From Alphaproteobacteria bacterium (GTDB lineage: Bacteria; Pseudomonadota; Alphaproteobacteria; VGEJ01): DNA of 5,993 nt. The translations under genes and the position numbers were made by a program. The notes beneath the pieces are model-generated. The model made no database searches. It was not told where the DNA came from and saw only the letters and a program-made list of their open reading frames with translations. Below, in pieces: positions 1 to 5,993 of the stretch (positions are counted from its first letter, which is position 1; each line of letters opens with the position of its first letter). The stretch lies in NCBI GenBank assembly GCA_016869335.1, contig VGEJ01000178.1:1-5993 (forward strand), given 5' to 3'.

Positions 1-1813
1 GGCCGACGCCGTTGCGGTTGTGCGCTTCGCGCGCGACATCGAACAGGCTCACGCGGCGGTCGGTGCCCTTGACCCGGTAGCTGCCTTCGGCGAACTCGAG
101 ATCGGCGACCGCGGCCTCGAGCAACTCGCCCGCGATGTCCTTGCCCAACGCCACCGCGTTGTCGGCCGCGACCACCATGGTGGAGCCGCCGATGACCATC
201 GCCTTCGAGCCGCCGGTGCCCTGACCATTGGCGAGGAGATCGGAATCGCCTTGGATGATCGTGATCGCCTCGAACGGCACGCCAAGGTGATCTGAGACGA
301 TCTGGGCGAAAGAGGTGACCTGCCCCTGGCCGTTGTTCTGCTCGCCACTGAAGATGGTGATCTGGCCACCGCCGTCGATCGTTACGATCGCCTCGTTGTG
401 GTCGGGGACACCGGGTGTCGCCTCGATATAGGTGGCGATCCCGAGGCCGCGGAGCCGGCCGCGGCGGCGCGCCTCGCTGCGACGGGCCTCGAAGCCCGCC
501 CAGTCCGACAGCCGGATTGCATCGCGCATGTTGCGATCGAAATCGCCGCTGTCGTAGGTGTGGAGGAGCGCCGTCTTGTACGGCATCTTGCTCGGCGGGA
601 TGAAGTTCTTCCGCCGCAGCTCGGCTCGGTCGATGCCGAGCTCGCGCGCGCTCGCGTCGACCAGGCGCTCGACCAGGTAGTTGGCCTCCGGCCGTCCTGC
701 GCCGCGGTAAGCATCGACCGGCACGGTGTTGGTGAAGACGCCGAGCACCTCGACATGGATGGCCGGAAAGTCATAGAGGCTCGCCAGCAGCGGCGCCCCG
801 GCCCAGGTCGGGATCGCGGGCGCGAACTGCGACAGGTAGGCACCCATGTTTGCGACCTTGCGGACGCGGAGCCCGAGGAACTTGCCCTCGCGCGTCGTCG
901 CGAGTTCGGCGTGCACGACGTGATCGCGGCCCTGAACGTCGGAGAGGAAGCCCTCCGACCGCTCGGCGATCCACTTGACTGGCCGGCTGGTGCGCATCGT
1001 CGCCCACAGCACGATCGGGTACTCCGGGTACATGAAAAACTTCATGCCGAAGCCGCCGCCGACGTCGGGCGTCATGACACGGAGCCGATCCCTGTCGAGC
1101 TTCAGGAGGTTGTCGCAAAGCTGCGCCTTCATCGCGTGCACACCCTGCGAGGAGACGTGGAATACCAGCCGACCGTCGGCGGCCTTCTCGGCTACGGCGC
1201 CACGCGGCTCCATGCTGTTGGCGACGACGCGGTTGTTGATGATGTCAAGCCGCGTGACGTGCTCGGCGCGGGTGAAGGCGTTGTCGGTTGCCTTCTCGTC
1301 GCCCAGCGCCCAGTGGAAGGCGAGGTTGCCGGGGACACCCTCCCACACCCGCGCTGAACCGGCGTCGAGCGCCCGCGCCGTATCGGCGATGACCGGCAGC
1401 GTCCGGTAATCGACGCGGATCAGCTCGGCGGCGTCCTTGGCCTGGGCCGGCGTGGCGGCAATGACGGCGGCGACCGGGTCGCCGACGTGACGCACGCGAT
1501 CGACCGCCAACGGCCAGCGCGGAACATCGGCCCGCTTCGAGCCGTCCTTGTTGTCCATGGGAATCATGCAGGGCAGGTTGCCGAAGCCGGCGGCGCGATA
1601 GTCAGCGCCGGTGATGAGATCGATGACCCCGGGCGAGGACCGCGCCTTGCTCACGTCGATGTGCACGACGTCGGCGTGCGCGTGCGGCGAGCGCAGGAAG
1701 TGGGCGTAGGCCAGACCCGGCGGATTGATGTCGTCGAGGAAACGTCCGGTGCCAGTGATGAGGCGATCATCTTCGACGCGACGGACGGACTGCCCGATAC
1801 CGAACTTGGCCAT
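1..1813 (-). CDS. Molybdopterin-binding large subunit of a CoxL / xanthine dehydrogenase-family hydroxylase (3' end cut by window)
   Basis: The frame is open without a stop from the ATG at 1813 to the left edge, giving 604 visible residues. The family is usually about 750-800 residues, so the last fifth or so is missing, including the region holding the catalytic glutamate. Residues about 15-150 form the aldehyde oxidase/xanthine dehydrogenase a/b hammerhead domain (TGTGRFLDDI, RSPHAHA, VGDPVAAVIA). The molybdopterin-binding part follows, with MEPR at 201-204, GGGFGMK at 252-258, AYRGAGR at 368-374, NNGQGQ at 493-498 and GTGGSKAM at 532-539. Family members hydroxylate aldehydes, purines, aromatics or N-heterocycles with water as oxygen donor, using a Mo-pterin cofactor and partner FAD and 2Fe-2S subunits. 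No signal peptide is seen, so a cytoplasmic enzyme is likely. The loop is AYRGAGR, not the AYRCSFR of true aerobic CO dehydrogenase, so a 'CO dehydrogenase' label would be unsafe. The substrate is unknown. The gene starts 20 bases after the GMC oxidoreductase stop, with a strong ribosome binding site, so co-transcription is likely. Confidence 0.93.
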   Translation of the reverse strand, partial: MAKFGIGQSVRRVEDDRLITGTGRFLDDINPPGLAYAHFLRSPHAHADVVHIDVSKARSSPGVIDLITGADYRAAGFGNLPCMIPMDNKDGSKRADVPRWPLAVDRVRHVGDPVAAVIAATPAQAKDAAELIRVDYRTLPVIADTARALDAGSARVWEGVPGNLAFHWALGDEKATDNAFTRAEHVTRLDIINNRVVANSMEPRGAVAEKAADGRLVFHVSSQGVHAMKAQLCDNLLKLDRDRLRVMTPDVGGGFGMKFFMYPEYPIVLWATMRTSRPVKWIAERSEGFLSDVQGRDHVVHAELATTREGKFLGLRVRKVANMGAYLSQFAPAIPTWAGAPLLASLYDFPAIHVEVLGVFTNTVPVDAYRGAGRPEANYLVERLVDASARELGIDRAELRRKNFIPPSKMPYKTALLHTYDSGDFDRNMRDAIRLSDWAGFEARRSEARRRGRLRGLGIATYIEATPGVPDHNEAIVTIDGGGQITIFSGEQNNGQGQVTSFAQIVSDHLGVPFEAITIIQGDSDLLANGQGTGGSKAMVIGGSTMVVAADNAVALGKDIAGELLEAAVADLEFAEGSYRVKGTDRRVSLFDVAREAHNRNGVG

Positions 1814-1818
1814 GCTTG

Positions 1819-1826
1819 CCCTCCCC
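1819..1826 (-). promoter_or_regulatory. Ribosome binding site of the molybdenum hydroxylase gene
   Basis: The minus strand reads GGGGAGGG here, containing a perfect GGAGG core and ending 5 bases before the ATG at 1813. It lies in the 20-base gap after the GMC oxidoreductase stop. It supports the 1813 start and independent, efficient translation of the hydroxylase from a shared message. Confidence 0.75.
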
Positions 1827-1833
1827 ACGCTGC

Positions 1834-3417
1834 TCAGACGCGCTTCATGGTATCAGCTACGCGTTCGGCGATCATGACCGTGGTCAAGTGCGTGTTGGCG
1901 CGGCAGTCGGCCGGCATGACCGAGGCATCGACGACGCGCACGCCGGCGATCCCGCGCACCCGGCAATCCGGGCCCACCACCGCCCGCGGGTCCTCGTACG
2001 CGCCCATTCTGCAGGTTCCGGCGGCGTGCTGGGCATCGGCTGCCTCGGCGAGCAGCCAGGCATCGATCGCGGCATCGACCTCGGCGGCGCTGCCGCTTGC
2101 AAACTCAGCGATGGTCTTGCCGGTCGAACCCACCGTGATGCTGCGGCTGATCGCCGTCACGGCGCGCTGGCCACCGATGGCAAACAGGCGCCGGCCGGCA
2201 TCGCGCAGGCGGGTCAGGTCGCGCTCGTCAGACAGCATGCGCTCCTCGACGAAAGGATCGACCGTGGGGTCAGCCGACACGAGCCGCACCTCGCCACGCG
2301 AAAACGCCTGGAACAGCGAGGCGTAGATGCCGGCCGCACCGAACGCGTCGGGGTTCTTGTCGCTGAAACCGCCGTGGTTGAGCGCGATCAGGATCATGTC
2401 GCTCATGCCCGCGCCGGCTAACCCCGAGCTGTACTTGACGCAGCAGTTGGTGTGACGCGCGTCGGGGTCCTTCGGACGAATGTCCTCGTTGAGGTTGAGC
2501 TCGATCCGGACCAGGGGATGGTCGATCAGGTTCCTGCCCACCGCCGCCAGATCGTGGATCGGCGCGATGCCGTGCGCCTTGAGCTCCGCCATCGGCCCGA
2601 CGCCGGAGCGCATGAGCACCGCGGGACTGTGCACCGCACCGCACGAGAGAACGACCTCGCGGCCGCGCAGTTCCATCCAGGTGCCGGCGACGCGCGCCCG
2701 CACTCCGCCCGCGCGGCGCCCCTCGAACAGCACCTTGTCGACGAGCGCCTCACCCCGGATGGTGAGGTTGGGGCGGCCGCGCGCCGGCTCGATATAGGCA
2801 TCATTGGTGGAGACGCGGCGCAGGCCCCGGCTGTTGATCGGGTAGTTGGCAACCCCGATCGCATTCGGCGCGTTGAGATCGGGGTTCCACGGATAACCGA
2901 GCGCGAGCGCGGCATCGCGGAGCGCGATGTCGACCGGACCCCAGGTCTCGGGCGGGGCATGGTAGATGGGCAGCGGCCCGCCGAGGCCGTGATAGGGCGC
3001 GTCGGCGAAGCTGCCCTCGTCCTCGAGGCGGCTGAAATAGGGCAGGACATCGGTGCCCGCCCAGCCCTCGCAGCCGAGTTCGGCCCACTCGTCGAAGGCC
3101 GACTGGACACCGCGGATGGCGATTTGGCCATTGATGGCCGAGGAGCCGCCCACGCCCTTGCCGCGCCAATAGAGCCGCGGCGTCTGTTTCGTCGTGCGCC
3201 GGGCCATGAGGCCGGGCCACTGATAGCGCTCGATCATGTCGGGCGGCAGGATCACGCCAAACGGGTTCGGGCTCTGGATCGCCGGTGGCGTGTCGGCCGA
3301 GCGGTAGTCGGGCCCGGCCTCGAGCAACAGCACCTGCTTGGTCGCCTGCTCGGACAATCGCGCGGCAAGGACCGCTCCCGCCGATCCGGCGCCGACGATG
3401 ATGTAGTCGTACTCCAC
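1834..3417 (-). CDS. GMC-family FAD-dependent oxidoreductase (choline dehydrogenase-like alcohol dehydrogenase/oxidase)
   Basis: This is a complete 527-residue protein, within the usual 500-560 of bacterial GMC enzymes. It begins with a Rossmann FAD-binding motif (VGAGSAG at 8-14, with the ribose-binding acid Glu33 in LLLEAG). GMC signature 1 lies at 86-103 (GKGVGGSSAING...) and signature 2 at 260-275 (GAVHSPAVLMRSGVGP). The C-terminal substrate domain has HAAGTCRMG at 464-472 and ANTHLTTVMIAER at 507-519. By motif alignment His464 and His510 are the catalytic pair, a His/His arrangement as in glucose oxidase and aryl-alcohol oxidase, not the His/Asn of choline oxidase. Such enzymes oxidise primary or secondary alcohols to carbonyls and pass electrons to a quinone/cytochrome acceptor or to oxygen. 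The start is GTG: the next residues run directly into the FAD motif (EYDYIIVGAG) and no in-frame ATG lies closer. There is no signal peptide or membrane segment, so it is probably cytoplasmic. Its neighbours are the transporter ATPase upstream and a molybdenum hydroxylase downstream. The substrate cannot be assigned. Confidence 0.95.
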   Translation of the reverse strand: MEYDYIIVGAGSAGAVLAARLSEQATKQVLLLEAGPDYRSADTPPAIQSPNPFGVILPPDMIERYQWPGLMARRTTKQTPRLYWRGKGVGGSSAINGQIAIRGVQSAFDEWAELGCEGWAGTDVLPYFSRLEDEGSFADAPYHGLGGPLPIYHAPPETWGPVDIALRDAALALGYPWNPDLNAPNAIGVANYPINSRGLRRVSTNDAYIEPARGRPNLTIRGEALVDKVLFEGRRAGGVRARVAGTWMELRGREVVLSCGAVHSPAVLMRSGVGPMAELKAHGIAPIHDLAAVGRNLIDHPLVRIELNLNEDIRPKDPDARHTNCCVKYSSGLAGAGMSDMILIALNHGGFSDKNPDAFGAAGIYASLFQAFSRGEVRLVSADPTVDPFVEERMLSDERDLTRLRDAGRRLFAIGGQRAVTAISRSITVGSTGKTIAEFASGSAAEVDAAIDAWLLAEAADAQHAAGTCRMGAYEDPRAVVGPDCRVRGIAGVRVVDASVMPADCRANTHLTTVMIAERVADTMKRV

Positions 3418-3425
3418 GCGTCTCG

Positions 3426-3429
3426 CCCT
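3426..3429 (-). promoter_or_regulatory. Weak ribosome binding site for the GTG start of the GMC gene
   Basis: The minus strand reads AGGG (in TAGGGCGAG), 8 bases before the GTG at 3417. It is a poor Shine-Dalgarno match compared with that of the hydroxylase gene. With the GTG start it suggests modest or translationally coupled initiation. Confidence 0.35.
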
Positions 3430-3466
3430 ATGCGCGATGGCACGGTCCGGTCAGGACAGCGGCACC

Positions 3467-3481
3467 GCCGCCCTCGGCGGC
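3467..3481 (-). other. Short GC hairpin in the ATPase-GMC intercistronic gap
   Basis: GCCGCC and GGCGGC flank a 3-base loop, giving a perfect 6-bp stem inside the 90-base gap between the ATPase stop (3508) and the GMC start (3417). There is no following T run, so it does not look like a complete intrinsic terminator. It could be an RNA-processing or stability element, or simply chance in such GC-rich DNA. No convincing -35/-10 promoter was seen in the gap. Confidence 0.25.
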
Positions 3482-3507
3482 CGCCGTGGCGCCTGCCACC
3501 CGTCCGC

Positions 3508-5385
3508 TCATTGTGCCGCGCCGCCGCGGGCGCCGCGTCGGACCGTGCCGTCGCGGAAAGCGGCCGTCACCTCGTCGGCCGGGGTGTTCGCCCAGTAGCA
3601 GGCGCTGAGCCGTCCATTGCCGCGCTGGATCGTGGCGGGCTCCTCCGACCAGCAGCGTTCGAACGCGAGCGGACAGCGCGTGCTGAAGGTGCAACCCGGC
3701 GGAATGTCGATTGGGCTTGGCGGCTCGCCCTCGAGCAGGCACTCGCGGGCATCGTAGCGCCTGGGCTCGATCGTCGGCACGGCCGATAACAGCGCCTTGG
3801 TGTACGGGTGGCCCGGGTCGAAGAACACCGAGCGGTTGTCAGCGATCTCCACCACCTTGCCGAGGTACATCACCGCGATGCGGGTGCATGCCCGGCGCAC
3901 CATCGCCAGATCGTGTGAGATGAAGATGTAGGTGAAGCGGTGCTCCGCCTGCAGCCGGTCGAACAGCTCCAAGAGACGTGCCTGCTCAACCTGATCGAGC
4001 GCCGAAAGGGTCTCGTCGAGGATGAGGAGTTCCGGCTCGAGCACCAGAGCGCGGGCCAGGTTGATGCGTTGCCGCTGCCCGGCGCTGAGGCCGATCTGCA
4101 GGTGATCGTAGAGGCTCGCCGGCAGCCCGACCTCGCTCATCACGGCGCGGACCTTGTCGTGGATCTGCTTGCGGCTGCCGCCACCGTGGATGCGCAGCGC
4201 CTCGGCGATGGTGCGGCCGACCGGCATGTGGGGTGGCATCGAGTTGTAGGGATCCTGGAGCAGAAGCTGGAAACGCTTGCGCAGGTTGAGGATTTCGCGC
4301 CCCGACATCGCCGCGATGCTCTTGCCATGAAACAGGATCTCGCCCTGCTCGGGCTTCTCGACCCAGCTCAAGAGGCGCGAGAGGGTGGACTTGCCGCACC
4401 CCGACTCGCCCACGAGGCCGAAGTTCTCGCCCGCCATCACGTCGAAGGTGACGCCGCGAACCGCTTGCACGTCCTTGTGGCCGAAGAACGTGTTCGGGTC
4501 GGCCACGCGGTAGGTCTTGTGGACATTGTGCACGCCGAGGATCGTGCTCGGATCGCCGATGCGCTCGCGGATATCGTGCCCCTCCTGCGCCGTCCAGATC
4601 CGCGGCAGGCGATCGAGCAGCGTCTTCGAATACTGATGCTCCGGGTGGTCGACGAGGCGCTGCGGGGTCGAGCGCTCGATGATGCGGCCCTCCTGAAGCA
4701 CGATGATCTCGTCGGCGATCTCGCGCACGACCGCGAGCGAGGACGAGATGAAGATGATCGAGGTATTGAAGCGCTCGCGCAGCTCGGCGAGCAGTCGCAG
4801 TATCTGCGCCGCGATCGTGACATCGAGCGGCTGGGTGACGTTGTCGGCGAGGAGGAAGGCGGGGTTGGTGACTAGCGCATCGACGATCAGGGCGCGCTGC
4901 ATCATGCCGCCGGAGAACTGGAACGGGAACTCGTCGAAACGCTCGTGCGGGCGCGGGAGGCGCACCGCCTCCAGCACGTCGATGACGCGCTTGCGGGCAG
5001 CCGCCTGCGAGATACCGGGCTCGACCGCCTTCAGCTTCTCGACAATCTGATGCCCGACGGGAAGCGTCGGATCGAGGGCGCTGCCCGGATCTGATCCGAT
5101 GTAGCCGATCTCGCGGCCACGCAGCGCCTGCATCTCCGCCGGCGGCAGCGTCAGCAAGTCGCGCCCGCGGTACCCGACCGCGCCGCTCGTGATCCGCAGC
5201 GGCTCGCTCACGGCGTTGACGACGACCCGGCTCAACACCGTCTTGCCCGAACCCGACTCGCCGATGATGCCCAGCACCTGCCGCTCGCCGAGCTGGAACG
5301 AGACATCACGCAGAATCGGGGTGCCGTGGCCGCGGCGCACGAGGTCGACCGAGACATTGAGAACGTCGAGCAGCGGCCCGGCCAT
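3508..5385 (-). CDS. Fused dual-ATPase subunit of a peptide/opine/nickel-type ABC importer, first ATPase domain degenerate
   Basis: This 625-residue protein carries two ABC ATPase domains in tandem, like a DppD-DppF fusion, and would power solute import on the cytoplasmic face of the permeases. Domain 1 (about 5-260) has Walker A GESGSGKT at 42-49 and signature FSGGM at 157-161. Its Q-loop reads GSDP (Ser98 for Gln), Walker B reads LLADN (Asn182 for the catalytic Glu), and the switch region reads ISSSL (Ser215 for His). Domain 2 (about 281-540) is intact: Walker A GESGCGKST at 326-334, Gln377, signature LSAGQ at 433-437, Walker B LLILDE with Glu458, and His491. An oligopeptide-transporter C-terminal region follows (GHPYTKALLSAVP at 526-538) with cysteines 565, 571, 578 and 596, spaced as in the Fe-S-binding tail of Dpp/Opp ATPases. 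The ATG lies one base after the permease stop, with a purine-rich AAGGGA about 10 bases upstream, so translation is probably coupled. The substrate is unknown. Confidence 0.95.
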   Translation of the reverse strand: MAGPLLDVLNVSVDLVRRGHGTPILRDVSFQLGERQVLGIIGESGSGKTVLSRVVVNAVSEPLRITSGAVGYRGRDLLTLPPAEMQALRGREIGYIGSDPGSALDPTLPVGHQIVEKLKAVEPGISQAAARKRVIDVLEAVRLPRPHERFDEFPFQFSGGMMQRALIVDALVTNPAFLLADNVTQPLDVTIAAQILRLLAELRERFNTSIIFISSSLAVVREIADEIIVLQEGRIIERSTPQRLVDHPEHQYSKTLLDRLPRIWTAQEGHDIRERIGDPSTILGVHNVHKTYRVADPNTFFGHKDVQAVRGVTFDVMAGENFGLVGESGCGKSTLSRLLSWVEKPEQGEILFHGKSIAAMSGREILNLRKRFQLLLQDPYNSMPPHMPVGRTIAEALRIHGGGSRKQIHDKVRAVMSEVGLPASLYDHLQIGLSAGQRQRINLARALVLEPELLILDETLSALDQVEQARLLELFDRLQAEHRFTYIFISHDLAMVRRACTRIAVMYLGKVVEIADNRSVFFDPGHPYTKALLSAVPTIEPRRYDARECLLEGEPPSPIDIPPGCTFSTRCPLAFERCWSEEPATIQRGNGRLSACYWANTPADEVTAAFRDGTVRRGARGGAAQ

Positions 5386-5386
5386 G

Positions 5387-5993
5387 CTAGATGATTCCCT
5401 TGAACAGCTTGTTCCGCGCGCGCTCGAGCGCCGAGCCCATCACGTTGATGCTCATCAGCGCGATGATCAGGAAGATGCCCGGCATCGTCGGAATCCACCA
5501 ACTGTTCACGATGTACTTCGTGCCGTCGGCGATGATATTGCCGAAAGTCGGGACGGGCGGTTGGATGCCGATGCCGATGAAGCCGAAGATCGCCTCGAAG
5601 ATCATCATGCGGGCGACGTCGAGCACGGCGACGAAGGCCACCGGCGGCAGGATGTTGGGGGCGATCATCAAGAGCATGATGCGGAGGTCGCTGGCGCCGA
5701 GGATGCGTGCGCCGCGCACGTATTCGCGCTCGCGCTCAGCCAGCGCGACACTCCGCACCACGCGCGCGTAGGTCGGCCAGCCGGCGAGGACCAGCACCGC
5801 GACGATGGTGAACGGGTTCGGCCGGGTCACGCCGAGGATCGTGATTGCCAGGATGATCACCGGGATCGAAAGCTGGGCGTCGGTGAAGCGCATGAGGATG
5901 ACGTCGATCCAGCGCCCCCAGTAGCCCGAGGCGACGCCGAGCGCGCAGCCGATAACAAACATGAGGACGACAGCGGCGACCGCGATGCCGAGC
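5387..5993 (-). CDS. DppC/OppC-type ABC transporter permease (5' end beyond window)
   Basis: About 201 C-terminal residues are visible; the family is usually 270-300 residues. The frame stays open through the right edge, and the upstream residues (LGIAVAAVVL) continue the transmembrane helix. The ATG at 5962 is therefore an internal methionine, not the start. Several hydrophobic segments are seen, at visible residues about 1-23, 43-55, 62-73 and 172-186. The cytoplasmic EAA loop, which docks on the ATPase, lies at about 87-113 (YVRGARILGAS ... IAPN). The BPD_transp_1 hallmark GIGIQPPVPTFG follows at about 140-151. In this family the protein pairs with a DppB-type permease and a periplasmic binding protein, neither of which is visible here; both are expected beyond the right edge. 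The stop (TAG) at 5387-5389 is separated from the ATPase ATG by a single base, strong evidence for one operon. Its short C-terminus (ARNKLFKGII) is ordinary for the family. Confidence 0.93.
   Translation of the reverse strand, partial: LGIAVAAVVLMFVIGCALGVASGYWGRWIDVILMRFTDAQLSIPVIILAITILGVTRPNPFTIVAVLVLAGWPTYARVVRSVALAEREREYVRGARILGASDLRIMLLMIAPNILPPVAFVAVLDVARMMIFEAIFGFIGIGIQPPVPTFGNIIADGTKYIVNSWWIPTMPGIFLIIALMSINVMGSALERARNKLFKGII

Noticed and set aside
382..1118. Overlapping short minus-strand open frames that could suggest a broken gene
   Set aside because: They are off-frame readings of the hydroxylase gene. The true frame is uninterrupted from 1813 to the left edge, so there is no frameshift or pseudogene.
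398..1357. 319-residue plus-strand open frame
   Set aside because: It is antisense to the molybdenum hydroxylase gene, whose minus-strand frame shows conserved motifs throughout. No domain is seen in it.
3467..3481. Intrinsic terminator after the ATPase gene
   Set aside because: The stem is only 6 bp and no T run follows on the minus strand, so termination is not supported. It is listed only as a possible hairpin.
2452..3789. 445-residue plus-strand open frame
   Set aside because: It is antisense to both the GMC and ATPase genes, which have clear family motifs. It is rich in Arg/Ala/Asp/Gly with no recognisable domain and spans two unrelated genes. It is a typical GC-rich shadow frame.
3940..4875. 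311-residue plus-strand open frame
   Set aside because: It lies opposite the ATPase domains and has the low-information composition of a complementary shadow frame.
5387..5962. Permease starting at the ATG at 5962
   Set aside because: The frame stays open to the window edge, and the upstream codons encode the start of the same hydrophobic helix. This ATG is internal and the gene is partial.

Overview
The window is G+C-rich (roughly two thirds by eye) and fully packed with minus-strand genes. It suggests a proteobacterium with a large metabolic repertoire, most likely a soil or rhizosphere alphaproteobacterium. That taxonomic guess rests on base composition and gene families only. No RNA genes, mobile elements, CRISPR arrays or long repeats were seen.

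In the direction of transcription (right to left) there are four genes. First is the 3' two thirds of a DppC/OppC-type ABC permease, which runs off the right edge. One base after its stop comes a 625-residue protein with two fused ABC ATPase domains of the peptide/opine/nickel type. After a 90-base gap comes a complete 527-residue GMC-family FAD oxidoreductase with a GTG start. Twenty bases after that stop comes a molybdenum hydroxylase large subunit of the CoxL / xanthine dehydrogenase family, which runs off the left edge with its last part missing. The tight spacing suggests one operon, or two closely linked ones.

The likely logic is import followed by oxidation. A binding-protein-dependent importer brings in a small organic solute. 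A flavin enzyme can oxidise an alcohol to a carbonyl, and a molybdenum hydroxylase can oxidise an aldehyde or an aromatic/N-heterocyclic C-H. The substrate cannot be read from the sequence. The binding protein and partner permease are probably beyond the right edge. The FAD and 2Fe-2S subunits of the hydroxylase are probably beyond the left edge.

The most notable observation is in the fused ATPase. Its first nucleotide-binding domain keeps Walker A and the signature motif but has lost the Q-loop glutamine (Ser98), the catalytic glutamate (Asn182) and the switch histidine (Ser215). The second domain keeps all three. This predicts an asymmetric importer with one catalytic and one degenerate ATP site. 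Secondary points are the AYRGAGR active-site loop of the CoxL-like protein, which argues against CO dehydrogenase, and a His/His catalytic pair in the GMC enzyme.
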